A DNA stretch of 27,280 bases, from the NCBI GenBank assembly GCA_900549555.1, contig UROO01000018.1, positions 1 through 27,280 of the forward strand. Direction: 5' to 3'. A model generated the notes under the pieces. That model saw only the letters and a program-made list of their open reading frames with translations, did no database searches and was not told the origin of the DNA. The position numbers and the translations under genes are program-made. Source of the stretch: an uncultured Collinsella sp. (GTDB lineage: Bacteria > Actinomycetota > Coriobacteriia > Coriobacteriales > Coriobacteriaceae). Below, piece by piece: positions 18,056 to 25,491 of the stretch; positions within the stretch are counted from its first letter, which is position 1, and every line of letters begins with the position of its first letter.

Positions 18056-18116
18056 GAAAACGCCTCCCAGCGTCAGGCACGCCGACGATTGCGGCGTGCG
18101 GCCGAGCTGGGAGGCG
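18056..18116 (-). promoter_or_regulatory. Long hairpin hiding the excisionase ribosome site
   Basis: CGCCTCCCAGC (18061-18071) pairs perfectly with GCTGGGAGGCG (18106-18116), and a second stem, GCACGCC/GGCGTGC (18077-18083 and 18093-18099), lies inside. In the minus-strand RNA the 3' arm contains the GGGAGGCG ribosome site of the excisionase gene and is followed by TTTTC. The structure could act as a translational lock or a leaky terminator ahead of the excisionase-integrase pair. Confidence 0.75.
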
Positions 18117-18856
18117 CGCCCATCGGGCACGATACGCGCGCCCGCGCTCCTCAGCGTGCGGAGCTCGTGGCTCCGCGAGCCGACCTGTGGCGGTCAAATG
18201 GCCCTGCGTGGCCCGCGCGGGTTTGGTGCGCCGGACGCGGCGTGGGGCGGCTCTCTTCCCCGGGCAATCTCTTAAGAGGCCATGGGCGGCCTCACATGCA
18301 TCCCGTGATAACGCATCGAGGCGTCATTGCACGCGGCCATAAACGGCTAATACGAACGTATCCCGACGAGCGGCGATGGTCAAACGGCGCTCAATCCGCA
18401 AAGATTGATCGGCGTTTGCCGGGGAGACCGACGGGCAGGGCGAGGTCGGGCACCCCGCCTTCGCCGAGCCTGCTTTTGGGGCAAAAAAGTACACGGAAGC
18501 TACACGAAGTCCCGAATTCTATGACGAGAGGGCCCCGCCGAGGTCTGGTTGCCGCTATGGCTGCTCGCTTGCCGCCATGCCCACAGAACGGGCGGCACCC
18601 TTTTCGCCTGAGACTTGGGGCTCAGGGCTGTCCCGGTAGCCTCGGTAGCCCTTCCCGCCAAGGCATTACAGATGAAGTACACGGTGGGATTGCCTAGCTC
18701 CTGTGCTCTCGTCTTATCTGGAAAGAGGCCTACCGACCCTACCGTCTGTCTCTCGCCCTGCCTGTACGGCCGATTTGGAGGGCAAGGGACGGAAGGATAG
18801 CGGGGTGGCAAAGCCCCTCCCGGCCTCTCGGGCCCCGAGCGTCACGGAAAACACAT
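18117..18856. other. 740-bp GC-rich stretch with no supported gene
   Basis: Open frames exist on both strands but have unlikely compositions (Arg/Pro/Gly-rich), no ribosome sites and no recognisable domain. The region lies between divergent genes (excisionase-integrase leftward, replication gene rightward) and probably holds their promoters and perhaps the replication origin. No iteron series was found by eye. Confidence 0.5.
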
Positions 18857-18894
18857 AGGGCCATATCTGTTCATATATGAACAGATATGGCCCT
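18857..18894. repeat. Perfect 38-bp palindrome upstream of the replication gene
   Basis: AGGGCCATATCTGTTCATA is followed directly by its exact inverted copy, with no loop. It lies 90 bp before the replication gene start and just upstream of its candidate promoter. It has no T run, so it is not a normal terminator. A dimer-binding operator or a replication-protein site is more likely. Confidence 0.93.
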
Positions 18895-18922
18895 GACCTG
18901 CTGTTTTGCGCAAATTCACCCC

Positions 18923-18951
18923 TTTACGCACCTGTTTTCGGGCGGTACAAA
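18923..18951 (+). promoter_or_regulatory. Candidate sigma-70 promoter of the replication gene
   Basis: TTTACG, a 17-base spacer and TACAAA, followed 33 bp later by the ribosome site and start codon. The fit to consensus is moderate. The 38-bp palindrome sits 28 bp upstream. Confidence 0.5.
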
Positions 18952-18984
18952 TCCCGTAATCCAATTCGATTCAAGGAGGCAAGA

Positions 18985-20691
18985 ATGGAACTAACCCCGA
19001 ACGAGCTATACCACACCGTGAGCGAGGACTACCTCTCCGGGCTCGACGCGGACTGTCCGCCGCCGTTCTTCACCGTCGAGCGAGAGCTGCTCTCGGCGAC
19101 GAACAACGCAATCGAGGCATGGAACCTCGGCCCGCGCGACCCGAGCGCCCCGGCGGGAGCGCCGAATAATGAGGCCTATCCCGAGCAGAAGCCGCCGAGC
19201 GAGCGCCTCTCCAAGCTCAAGACGCTGCTGCCGCTTCAGGTCGCGCTCGCCATCAAGTACGTCCACCATGCCAAGCTCATCTGCCTTTCGGACAGGGAGG
19301 AGGACGGTAACTACGAGATTGGCGTGTACCAGACCGAGGGGCGGCTCGCCGGATGCTACGACATAAGGCGCGACAACCTCCGGGCCCTCATCCGCCGCTA
19401 TAACGTGACGATCACAAAACGAGGCATCGATGAGGTCGTCACGATCTTGCGGACGGAGTGCCCGAGGGTGATGCGCTGTCAGGATGCGGACCTCGTCCCC
19501 GTGAAGAACGGCGTGTACGACTACGGGAACAAGATGCTGCTGGGCTTCGACCCGGATTTCGTTTTCACCACGAAGATAGACGTCGACTACGTGGACGGGG
19601 CGCGCAACCCCGTTATCCACAACGACGAGGACGGGACCGATTGGGACGTGGTGTCTTGGATGGACTCCCTCTCGGATGACCCCGAGACGGTTCGCCTCCT
19701 CTGGCAGCTGCTCGGGGCGGTCATCCGTCCGAATGTCCGCTGGAACAAGAGCGCCTGGCTGTACTCCACGAGGGGGAACAACGGCAAGGGCACGTTCTGC
19801 ACGCTCGCCCGCAACCTTTGCGGGCCGGAGGCGTGCGCCTCCATCAAGCTCAAGGACTTCGGGCACAACTTCATGCTCGAGCCGCTGACCCGCGTCTCCG
19901 CTATCATCACCGACGAGAACGACACGGGCACCTACCTCGACGATGCCGCCGCCCTGAAGTCAATCATCACGGGCGACCCGTTTCTCGTCGACCGGAAGTT
20001 CAAGGATGCGGTGTCGCTCAAGTTCAACGGGTTCATGATTCAGTGCATCAACGAGCTTCCCAAGCTCCGCGATAAGACCGATTCCATGTACCGGCGCCTG
20101 CTGGTCGTTCCCATGAACAAGTCGTTCGAGGGGCGCGAGCGCAAGTACATCAAGAGCGATTACCTCAACAGGCGGGATGTGCTCGAATACGTGCTGTACC
20201 ACGTTCTCGCGGAGACGGACTACTACGAACTGGACGAGCCGAAGGCATGTCGCGAGCTTCTCGCCGACTTCAAGGGGTACAACGATGCCGTCCGTCAGTT
20301 CCTCGAGGACGTGTTGCCTGAGGCATCGTGGGACCTGCTGCCGTGGCAGTTCCTGTACGACCTGTACCGGCGCTGGATGGAGAGGTTCAACCCTTCCGGT
20401 AGGCCGGAGTCCAAGAACGCCTTCGTCAAGGACGTGAAACTGCTCGAGGCGGAGCTGGGCGAATGGGAGGTCACGCCCAACACCGTGCGCAGCGCGAACA
20501 AGATGGACTGGCCCGAGCCCCTCATCCTCGAGTACAACGTGCGCGAGTGGATGAACATGGCGTATCGCGGCTCCGACCCCGGGCGCATCGCCATGCCCGA
20601 CCTCAAAGAGCGTTATCTCGGGCTTCTCCGCAACCCTCCCCACGGTGCTCCGAATCATCCAGCGAGTGGCGCTGCGGGCGCGAACGATTAG
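18985..20691 (+). CDS. Plasmid/phage-type replication protein, SF3 helicase with D5_N-like region
   Basis: A 568-residue protein. ATG 18985 is chosen because AAGGAGG lies five bases upstream; an earlier in-frame ATG lies inside the palindrome and lacks a site. The N-terminal 130 residues are unassigned. The region near 155-200 (CPRVMRCQDADLVPVKNGVY) fits the D5_N type that precedes SF3 helicases. The helicase has Walker A RGNNGKGT near 262-270, Walker B SAIITDEND near 304-313, and the C-terminal segment FMIQCINELPK followed by RRLLVVPM, as in P4 alpha and phage D5-like proteins. It should load at an element origin and unwind DNA. No archaeal-eukaryal primase or TOPRIM motif is evident. It implies that the excised element can replicate. 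Confidence 0.92.
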   Translation: MELTPNELYHTVSEDYLSGLDADCPPPFFTVERELLSATNNAIEAWNLGPRDPSAPAGAPNNEAYPEQKPPSERLSKLKTLLPLQVALAIKYVHHAKLICLSDREEDGNYEIGVYQTEGRLAGCYDIRRDNLRALIRRYNVTITKRGIDEVVTILRTECPRVMRCQDADLVPVKNGVYDYGNKMLLGFDPDFVFTTKIDVDYVDGARNPVIHNDEDGTDWDVVSWMDSLSDDPETVRLLWQLLGAVIRPNVRWNKSAWLYSTRGNNGKGTFCTLARNLCGPEACASIKLKDFGHNFMLEPLTRVSAIITDENDTGTYLDDAAALKSIITGDPFLVDRKFKDAVSLKFNGFMIQCINELPKLRDKTDSMYRRLLVVPMNKSFEGRERKYIKSDYLNRRDVLEYVLYHVLAETDYYELDEPKACRELLADFKGYNDAVRQFLEDVLPEASWDLLPWQFLYDLYRRWMERFNPSGRPESKNAFVKDVKLLEAELGEWEVTPNTVRSANKMDWPEPLILEYNVREWMNMAYRGSDPGRIAMPDLKERYLGLLRNPPHGAPNHPASGAAGAND

Positions 20692-20698
20692 GATTGTG

Positions 20699-20756
20699 CC
20701 GCGAGGTCGCAAAGATCGGCCGCGCTATGCGCGACAGGTCTTTGCGATCTGCGCGG
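20699..20756. repeat. 58-bp direct repeat, copy 1, itself a bulged hairpin
   Basis: Identical over 58 bp to 21931-21988. Within each copy CCGCG, TCGCAAAGA and GCGCG-type segments pair with TCTTTGCGA and CGCGG segments across internal bulges. This copy starts seven bases after the replication gene stop and ends one base before the SAP gene stop. Confidence 0.95.
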
Positions 20757-20757
20757 C

Positions 20758-21831
20758 CTAGGCTTCACCCTTTAGCCGTTTCTGGGCCTTCGAATAAAGT
20801 CTTCCGAGTAAGGCGGTGTTCCCTTCCTTTTCTGCATGCACTATCCGTACGCACTCTTCTGGCGTAAAGATTTGCACCGGGGTTGACCGTCTTGAAGCTA
20901 TTTCCAGAATCAGCGCATCCAGTCGCTCATCGTTGTAGTCGGCCTGTTTTGCGAGCTTGAAAATTCGTTTGATGATGCCGGGTGCTGATTTAACAAGAGA
21001 GTCTTTGTATGGGGCTATCTTGTCCGCCACATAGGCCCACGCGCCGCCATTAACTGCACCGTTTAGGTCGATGCACTCGACCTCGACGGCGAGCCTGAGA
21101 GCGTCCTTGATTCTGCCCTCGTCTTCTACGAACTCGCTCATCCGCAGCCGCATATTTGCATAAAGGCCGTAGTTTCCAGCCGAGGCAAATCCGATGCTCT
21201 CCTTGTTCATATAGCCCCACATCGCATCTCTCCAGAAGGGGCTTTGTCCGGCATTTACAATTCCGCCGACATTCCAGATATCGAGGCCGTCAATAGGCTT
21301 GAGATGGATATACGGGATGTATCCCTCGGCGTCGAGAGCTTTCCCTCCGAGCTCCGTAAGCGCAAAGTACTTGTCAGAAAACGTTGCTTCGAGCAGGGAC
21401 GCATCGGCAGATTCTACTAGCCGTTCAATCAAGGTGTCTTTCTTTCCGGAGGGAGAGAGGCCTGCTTGTCGGCAGCAATCCCTCAAAGCGTCCATTTTCG
21501 CATTCCGCATCGCCTCTGGGGCACCGCCGGTTTTTAGATAGCCCCTCTGCATCAGCGAGGTTAATACGCCCTTGGGGTCTCTTACGCCGTATTTGTATCT
21601 CCAGAACCCCTGAAACTCCTGAATGCTGGTTTTGTAGCCTTGTGCATAGTGGAGCATCAAAATCTCGTGCGGGTAAAGTCCAGACGGGCCGGGGTTGAGA
21701 GACTTTATCCGCTTTTCTACCGGCTCGGGCTCGTCCGGAGCAACATGCTGATGCTCAATTATTTCGACTTTTGTGCGGATGGTTGGCTTCTTTTTCTTCC
21801 CGCCTCCAAATAAGGCTCCAAGCAGACCCAT
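20758..21831 (-). CDS. SAP-domain protein in a repeat-bounded cassette
   Basis: A 357-residue protein. The second of two adjacent ATGs (21831) is preferred because GGGAGG lies five bases upstream; 21834 is the alternative. The N-terminus has a short hydrophobic and Lys-rich start (GALFGGGKKKK). Residues about 50-100 form a conserved-looking block (YPHEILMLHYAQGY, then FWRYKYGVRDP). Residues about 112-142 (LRDCCRQAGLSPSGKKDTLI) match the helix-extended-loop-helix SAP motif, a DNA-binding module. The C-terminal 200 residues are helical and unassigned. It is convergent to the replication gene, opposite to its direction, has its own -10 element, and lies with it between 58-bp repeats. This layout resembles an accessory cargo gene, perhaps defence or DNA-interaction related; function unknown. 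Confidence 0.88.
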   Translation of the reverse strand: MGLLGALFGGGKKKKPTIRTKVEIIEHQHVAPDEPEPVEKRIKSLNPGPSGLYPHEILMLHYAQGYKTSIQEFQGFWRYKYGVRDPKGVLTSLMQRGYLKTGGAPEAMRNAKMDALRDCCRQAGLSPSGKKDTLIERLVESADASLLEATFSDKYFALTELGGKALDAEGYIPYIHLKPIDGLDIWNVGGIVNAGQSPFWRDAMWGYMNKESIGFASAGNYGLYANMRLRMSEFVEDEGRIKDALRLAVEVECIDLNGAVNGGAWAYVADKIAPYKDSLVKSAPGIIKRIFKLAKQADYNDERLDALILEIASRRSTPVQIFTPEECVRIVHAEKEGNTALLGRLYSKAQKRLKGEA

Positions 21832-21859
21832 CATGCCCTCCCTGTTGTTGGCTTCACAT

Positions 21860-21865
21860 ATTGTA
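21860..21865 (-). promoter_or_regulatory. Candidate -10 box of the SAP gene
   Basis: TACAAT on the minus strand (in GATACAATATG), about 29 bp before the start codon. The -35 region is poor. It lies inside the repeat-bounded segment, so the gene would travel with its promoter. Confidence 0.45.
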
Positions 21866-21930
21866 TCAATCCGGTAGCTCGCTTTTCTTAGCTGCGAGCA
21901 TCAGGACCTCTGCTGGAGGCTTGCACCACA

Positions 21931-21988
21931 CCGCGAGGTCGCAAAGATCGGCCGCGCTATGCGCGACAGGTCTTTGCGATCTGCGCGG
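21931..21988. repeat. 58-bp direct repeat, copy 2
   Basis: Perfect copy of 20699-20756 in the same orientation, about 100 bp upstream of the SAP gene start. Flanking bases differ from those of copy 1, so the identity ends sharply at 58 bp. Confidence 0.95.
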
Positions 21989-22055
21989 GGACGTTGCGCC
22001 GAAAGGGCGGGCTGCCTCTGGGTGCCCGCTCTTTTCGTGTACGGCCTCTCTCTGT

Positions 22056-22182
22056 GGCGGGGCGGCGAGCCGCCCCGCCGGGGCCTCTGCCGAGCGTACG
22101 GCGCTCGGCAGGATTGCGGCGTGCGCGCCGCAACCGGGGACTGTCGGCTATGCCGACCGCAGCGCAAGCTGCGTCAGTCCCC
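22056..22182. other. Cluster of four strong hairpins with a three-way junction
   Basis: Four perfect stems follow each other: 10 bp with loop CGAG (22056-22079), 9 bp with loop TACGG (22088-22110), 8 bp with loop TGCG (22114-22133), and a closed three-way junction (22136-22182). In the junction GGGGACTG pairs with CAGTCCCC around the hairpins TCGGC-TAT-GCCGA and CGCAGC-GCAA-GCTGCG, the latter with a GNRA-type loop. A T-rich tail (CCTTTTTTGCC) follows on the plus strand near 22190-22206. The adjoining 21989-22055 and 22183-22434 show no convincing gene. Possible roles are oriT, a single-strand origin, or a structured RNA. Confidence 0.85.
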
Positions 22183-22434
22183 CTTATGCCCTTTTGCCTT
22201 TTTTGCCCCGAAGCGTACAGCGGAGGAGGCTAAGGCAGTTTCGCCTGATAAATGCCGCGAAGCGGCTGCGAAAAAAGAAGAGGGAATCCCGTGTTTGGTT
22301 TTCGCCGTTCGCGCAACTTGCGAAAGCGCATCCGAATCCCCTCGTTTACGAGCCGAGGGTCAGCGCTGTTTTTCGCTGGCAAATGCCCTGCGGTGACGAC
22401 GTTTCGCATGGCCCCTTTAGCGAGCAGCTGAGTG

Positions 22435-22471
22435 AAAAAAAAATAGGGTGCGGCGATTTCTCGCCGCACCC
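22435..22471 (-). terminator. Terminator of the two-gene hypothetical operon
   Basis: Perfect 11-bp stem GGGTGCGGCGA / TCGCCGCACCC (22446-22471, loop of four), followed on the minus strand by TATTTTTTTTT. It lies 15 bp past the stop of the 92-residue gene. Confidence 0.95.
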
Positions 22472-22486
22472 ATGGGGCACGAATGG

Positions 22487-22765
22487 CTAGTGAATCTCGG
22501 GGGCGGGCAGGACGGACCAGCTCGTGCCGAAGGTTTTCAATCCCCACACGTACAAGCAGAGCTCGCCGTCGTAGAACACCGGCTCGTCGGTGTGTTTCAT
22601 GAGGAAGCTCGGGTCCTGCACGATGTACCACTGGAAGATTTCCTCCCAAGGCGCCCAGTTGCCGCTCATCAACTCCATCGGGCGGTAGGCCATCTCGTTG
22701 GCGAGCACCATGCCGCCGCAGGTCTCCGCGAGGTCGGCGTACGTCTTTATCCCGTAGTCGCTCAC
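22487..22765 (-). CDS. Small hypothetical protein, GTG start
   Basis: A 92-residue protein. GTG at 22765 is chosen because GGAGGGAGG lies six bases upstream and the codon overlaps the previous gene's stop (GTGA), giving tight coupling. A long in-frame extension further upstream would run entirely inside the preceding gene and is unlikely. The sequence is acidic and rich in Trp, Tyr and Met (YADLAETCGGMVLANEMAYR, then WAPWEEIFQWYIV and FYDGELCLYVWGLKTFG), looks like a small globular cytoplasmic protein, and has no signal peptide or membrane helix. Not recognised. It is the last gene of a two-gene operon closed by a strong terminator. Confidence 0.82.
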   Translation of the reverse strand: MSDYGIKTYADLAETCGGMVLANEMAYRPMELMSGNWAPWEEIFQWYIVQDPSFLMKHTDEPVFYDGELCLYVWGLKTFGTSWSVLPAPEIH

Positions 22766-23100
22766 CGTGCGCCTCCCTCCAGCTCCTCGATTGCCCGCAC
22801 GACGCAGGCGCGGATGAACCGCAGCTCCCTGACCGTGATGTGCATGGAGAGCATGTCCGCGTCGAGCTCCACGCGCCCGAACTCGTCCACGAAGCGCCAC
22901 TCCATCACGCTGTCGATGCACCTCAGGGTGCCCTCGAGCCCCTCCCTGTCCTCGAGGGGCTCCTTCCTGCGCATCGCGTTCCTCTCGCGCTCGAGCTGCT
23001 TGGCCTTCGCCGCGCTGATGCGCGCCGTGCGCTTGAGAACCTGTATGCGCCACTCCGCCTCTTCCTCGATGCTGAATCTGTCCTTGTCCTTATCTTTCAT
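22762..23100 (-). CDS. Small charged coiled-coil hypothetical protein
   Basis: A 112-residue protein starting at ATG 23100, with GGGAGGTG nine bases upstream; a longer frame upstream of this start overlaps another gene's terminator and 3' end and is not credible. Residues 1-60 are highly charged and probably coiled-coil (KDKDKDRFSIEEEAEWRIQVL, then AKAKQLERERNAMRR). The C-terminal half is amphipathic helix (SMHITVRELRFIRACVVRAIEELEGG). No family recognised. It overlaps the following small gene by 4 bp, so the two products probably act together or in a fixed ratio. Confidence 0.82.
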   Translation of the reverse strand: MKDKDKDRFSIEEEAEWRIQVLKRTARISAAKAKQLERERNAMRRKEPLEDREGLEGTLRCIDSVMEWRFVDEFGRVELDADMLSMHITVRELRFIRACVVRAIEELEGGAR

Positions 23101-23207
23101 GTTCAGCACCTCCCTTCGCGCTACCTCCCCGATGCCGCAGGCATACTCACGGCGCGAGACGTGATCTGCTGCGGAATCGGGGATCAAGCGCGACGGGATG
23201 AGGCTCG

Positions 23208-23242
23208 AAAAGAAAAGGCCGCACCCGAAATCGGGCGCGGCC
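23208..23242 (-). terminator. Terminator of the lipoprotein operon
   Basis: On the minus strand GGCCGCGCCCG-ATTT-CGGGTGCGGCC (one G-T pair) is followed by TTTTCTTTT, about 25 bp after the stop of the second lipoprotein gene. Confidence 0.92.
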
Positions 23243-23266
23243 TCGAGTGGGGGCATGTCCGCTCGG

Positions 23267-24364
23267 CTACTTTCGAGCACCGCAGTCGCAATACTGGTAG
23301 TCAACGTAGGTCTGCGTTTCGTACCAGCCCTGGTCTTCCTCGTGGGAACCAACCTGAACGGTCTGCCACGTGTATTGCGGAACGTTGGTGTAATTGGTGT
23401 TATCAACGCCTGACTTCAAAAGCTCCAACGAGTGAGCCTTGACCTCGTTGATGTCAGTTGTCGAATAACCGTCATAGGAGAACACGTACAGGTAGTGACT
23501 GAATACGCGCTGGTCTTCGTAGTCGGGCACCGTCACCATGTTGGATACCCATACCTGCCGCGTGGCGGTGTGGTCCTTCCACGTGTGCGTGTGGGCGGAT
23601 GCCTGACCGCCGCCGGAGCCGCCGCTGCTGGGGCTTTCTCCGCCCGAGGCGGCGGCACCCGAGCCGCTTTGCGAGCCACCGGGAGCAGAGGGGGTGGAAG
23701 CCGCAGGCTCCCCATCCACGTCCGCCTCTTCCTCCGCCTTGGCTGCTTCGTCCTTGGTTTCGTCGGAGGCGTTCGGGTTTGCGGCGGCGTTCTGCACGAG
23801 CCTATCGAGGACGGAACGCCCCGCATCTCCCTTGAGCGTCTCGTCGCCGTTCTCCACTGCGAGCCTGGTTTGCGAGACGATGCTCTGCACCGTCTCGTCC
23901 GTTACGTCTTCTGCCGCAATCAGCGTCATGACGAAATCCACGGACAACTCACCGCCTGCCTCGAGCGCAACTTGCTGCTCTTCGCTCGTGCCGTGCAGCT
24001 CGTAGGCGGAGCCGTCGCGGTTGAGCGGGCTGATAAGCGATACCGTGTAGTCCCCCTCTGTGAGCTCAACGGTTGACGTGCCCTTGTTCCCCTCTACATC
24101 GGGATTGATTGCATGGTAGAAATCAACTCCCTCGCCCACGATATGAGCGATTGCGGGCGTGGATTCCCCATCCCAACCGGAATCCGCCGTAACGCCGACG
24201 GTAAGCTGCGCCGTGGTCGGCTCCTCCTGCTTTGTCTGCGGCGCAGAGGGCGAGAACGCGCCGCATGCCGCCGCCACCGCAAGGCTAATCGCGGCGAACA
24301 CCGCCACAGCCAGCACAGCGGTATGCGGCTTGTGCGACTTGGCCCATTCCATGACCTTTCGCAT
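23267..24364 (-). CDS. Secreted membrane-attached protein with HTHTW/CxCG C-terminal domain
   Basis: A 365-residue protein whose ATG directly follows the upstream stop (TAAATG), with GAGGTGG as ribosome site. Residues 15-33 are hydrophobic and end in VAAAC at Cys 34, a weak lipobox, so it is either a lipoprotein or a single-pass membrane protein. Residues about 50-130 look like a beta domain. A Gly/Ser/Ala/Pro-rich linker (about 215-258) leads to a C-terminal domain opening with HTHTW and closing with YCDCGARK. This module is known from surface proteins of gut bacteria and may bind metal; its role is undefined. Co-transcribed with the Tat-type lipoprotein gene and probably displayed with it on the cell surface. 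Confidence 0.87.
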   Translation of the reverse strand: MRKVMEWAKSHKPHTAVLAVAVFAAISLAVAAACGAFSPSAPQTKQEEPTTAQLTVGVTADSGWDGESTPAIAHIVGEGVDFYHAINPDVEGNKGTSTVELTEGDYTVSLISPLNRDGSAYELHGTSEEQQVALEAGGELSVDFVMTLIAAEDVTDETVQSIVSQTRLAVENGDETLKGDAGRSVLDRLVQNAAANPNASDETKDEAAKAEEEADVDGEPAASTPSAPGGSQSGSGAAASGGESPSSGGSGGGQASAHTHTWKDHTATRQVWVSNMVTVPDYEDQRVFSHYLYVFSYDGYSTTDINEVKAHSLELLKSGVDNTNYTNVPQYTWQTVQVGSHEEDQGWYETQTYVDYQYCDCGARK

Positions 24365-25327
24365 TTAATCCACCTCTACGCCCTCGGTATCGGGAGAATC
24401 CCATGTGAAGCCCGCATGCCCCTCGTCAACGACGGTGGCAAGTCCTGCGTATCCGCTATAGGTCGTGTCGTAGACCATCTGGGTGGTTGAGTAGCTGTAA
24501 GACCACAGCTCGATGGTTTCCTCGGATTCCATGAGGATTTCGCCCGCGCCCTCAATCTCGCAGGGTGCCTCCCCGAGGTTCATCACCCCAAGGTCATCGT
24601 CAAGCTCGAACTCGTCCAGCGGAACGTAGAAGTTCAGGAACGTGCAGCCAAAGACAAGGCTCTCCGACGCGGCGCTGTTGCCCGAACCGTCCGTTGTCAA
24701 CTTGAGTGTGAAGGGTTTCGGCTGCGGCTCCGCGTACCTTGCGGCCTCGTTTGCCTCTTGTCCCGCTTCGGCGACAGCAATCATCCCTTGGAGGTTGGAG
24801 AGCGCCGTCTCGTAGACGGCGGAGATATGGGATAGCTCGTCCGCCCCGAGGCCCTCGGGGGAGTCTCCGCGAAGAAGCGTGGCGTATGTTCCCGCGCTGC
24901 GCTCCGAATCCAGCGTGGCGTAAGCGTCCTGCCATTTCTGGACTATCTCCGCTGCGCTGTCGGTAGCGGACTGCTTCTCGGCATCGAAAGCGGCTTCGTC
25001 CTGCCGCTTGGCCAGCTCGATGATTTCATCGTCGGAGAGGCCGTCCAAATCCGCGAACGTCACATCGCCGCACTGGTAGCTAGTCACGTTGCCGTTGCCA
25101 TCGAACGCAAGGATGCGCTCGATGGCAACGTCCTTGCCTATCTGCTCGTCACTGTCGTAGGACATCCAAATGCCCGCCTGAGAGAATGCCTGAGATGCCG
25201 GTACGGGCTCGCTTGCACTCTTGACCCCTCCATCCGAGCTTCCGCAGCCCGTGAGGCCGAAACCAGCCACGGCAACGGTTCCCAACCCGAGCAGCTTCAA
25301 CGCGCTTCTTCTCGTGTACTGTCTCAT
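24365..25327 (-). CDS. Tat-type lipoprotein, unknown function
   Basis: A 320-residue protein with GGAGG before ATG 25327. The leader has twin Arg at 6-7 (YTRRSALKLLGLG), a hydrophobic core and the lipobox LTGC (Cys 28), so it is probably exported folded by Tat and lipid-anchored. The mature part is acidic (pI clearly low by composition): a short beta segment (GIWMSYDSDE, then ILAFDGNGNVTSYQC), a helical stretch with Ala/Glu/Gln (about 95-205), and a C-terminal beta region ending EGVEVD. No catalytic motif is seen. It is the first gene of a two-gene operon divergent from an XRE regulator and has a good -10 box (TATAAT) in the shared control region. Confidence 0.88.
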   Translation of the reverse strand: MRQYTRRSALKLLGLGTVAVAGFGLTGCGSSDGGVKSASEPVPASQAFSQAGIWMSYDSDEQIGKDVAIERILAFDGNGNVTSYQCGDVTFADLDGLSDDEIIELAKRQDEAAFDAEKQSATDSAAEIVQKWQDAYATLDSERSAGTYATLLRGDSPEGLGADELSHISAVYETALSNLQGMIAVAEAGQEANEAARYAEPQPKPFTLKLTTDGSGNSAASESLVFGCTFLNFYVPLDEFELDDDLGVMNLGEAPCEIEGAGEILMESEETIELWSYSYSTTQMVYDTTYSGYAGLATVVDEGHAGFTWDSPDTEGVEVD

Positions 25328-25414
25328 ATCGAATCCTCCTCTGCCTTGTTTTTCATCACTTTCGGCGCACCTCGTGTGCTTGTTCCTTTAGTTGAACTAC
25401 TTAGGCATAAAACA

Positions 25415-25455
25415 GCCTATGAGGGCTATTATAGGCGACAGAAATCGCCCATAGG
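25415..25455. promoter_or_regulatory. Divergent control region: lipoprotein promoter and putative XRE operators
   Basis: TATAAT on the minus strand (25428-25433) is a near-perfect -10 box for the lipoprotein operon. It is flanked by inverted motifs: CCTATGAGGGC (25416-25426) and GCCCATAGG (25447-25455), with a further ATAGGC at 25431-25436. Symmetric CCTAT/ATAGG copies around a promoter next to an XRE gene suggest repressor sites. Confidence 0.6.
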
Positions 25456-25491
25456 ATTCAAGGCAACTTGATTTTTATGGGCGGTGATTGC

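Noticed and set aside
17699..18811. Coding genes in the excisionase-replication interval
   Set aside because: Frames on both strands are Arg/Pro-rich, overlap the excisionase gene or run across the hairpins, and have no ribosome site or domain.
20699..21988. Integron attC sites around the SAP gene
   Set aside because: The repeats are bulged hairpins of the right length, but no GTTRRRY core or matching inverse core is present and no integron integrase is seen.
22056..22182. Retron or group II intron RNA
   Set aside because: No reverse transcriptase gene is present in the window and no intron domain V-like hairpin with its expected context was found.
21771..22490. 239-residue plus-strand frame over the hairpin cluster
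   Set aside because: It starts inside the SAP gene, crosses perfect hairpins and the 58-bp repeat, and has no plausible start signal.
23101..23406. N-terminal extension of the 112-residue protein
   Set aside because: It would cross the lipoprotein operon's terminator and 3' coding end; a strong ribosome site marks ATG 23100 instead.
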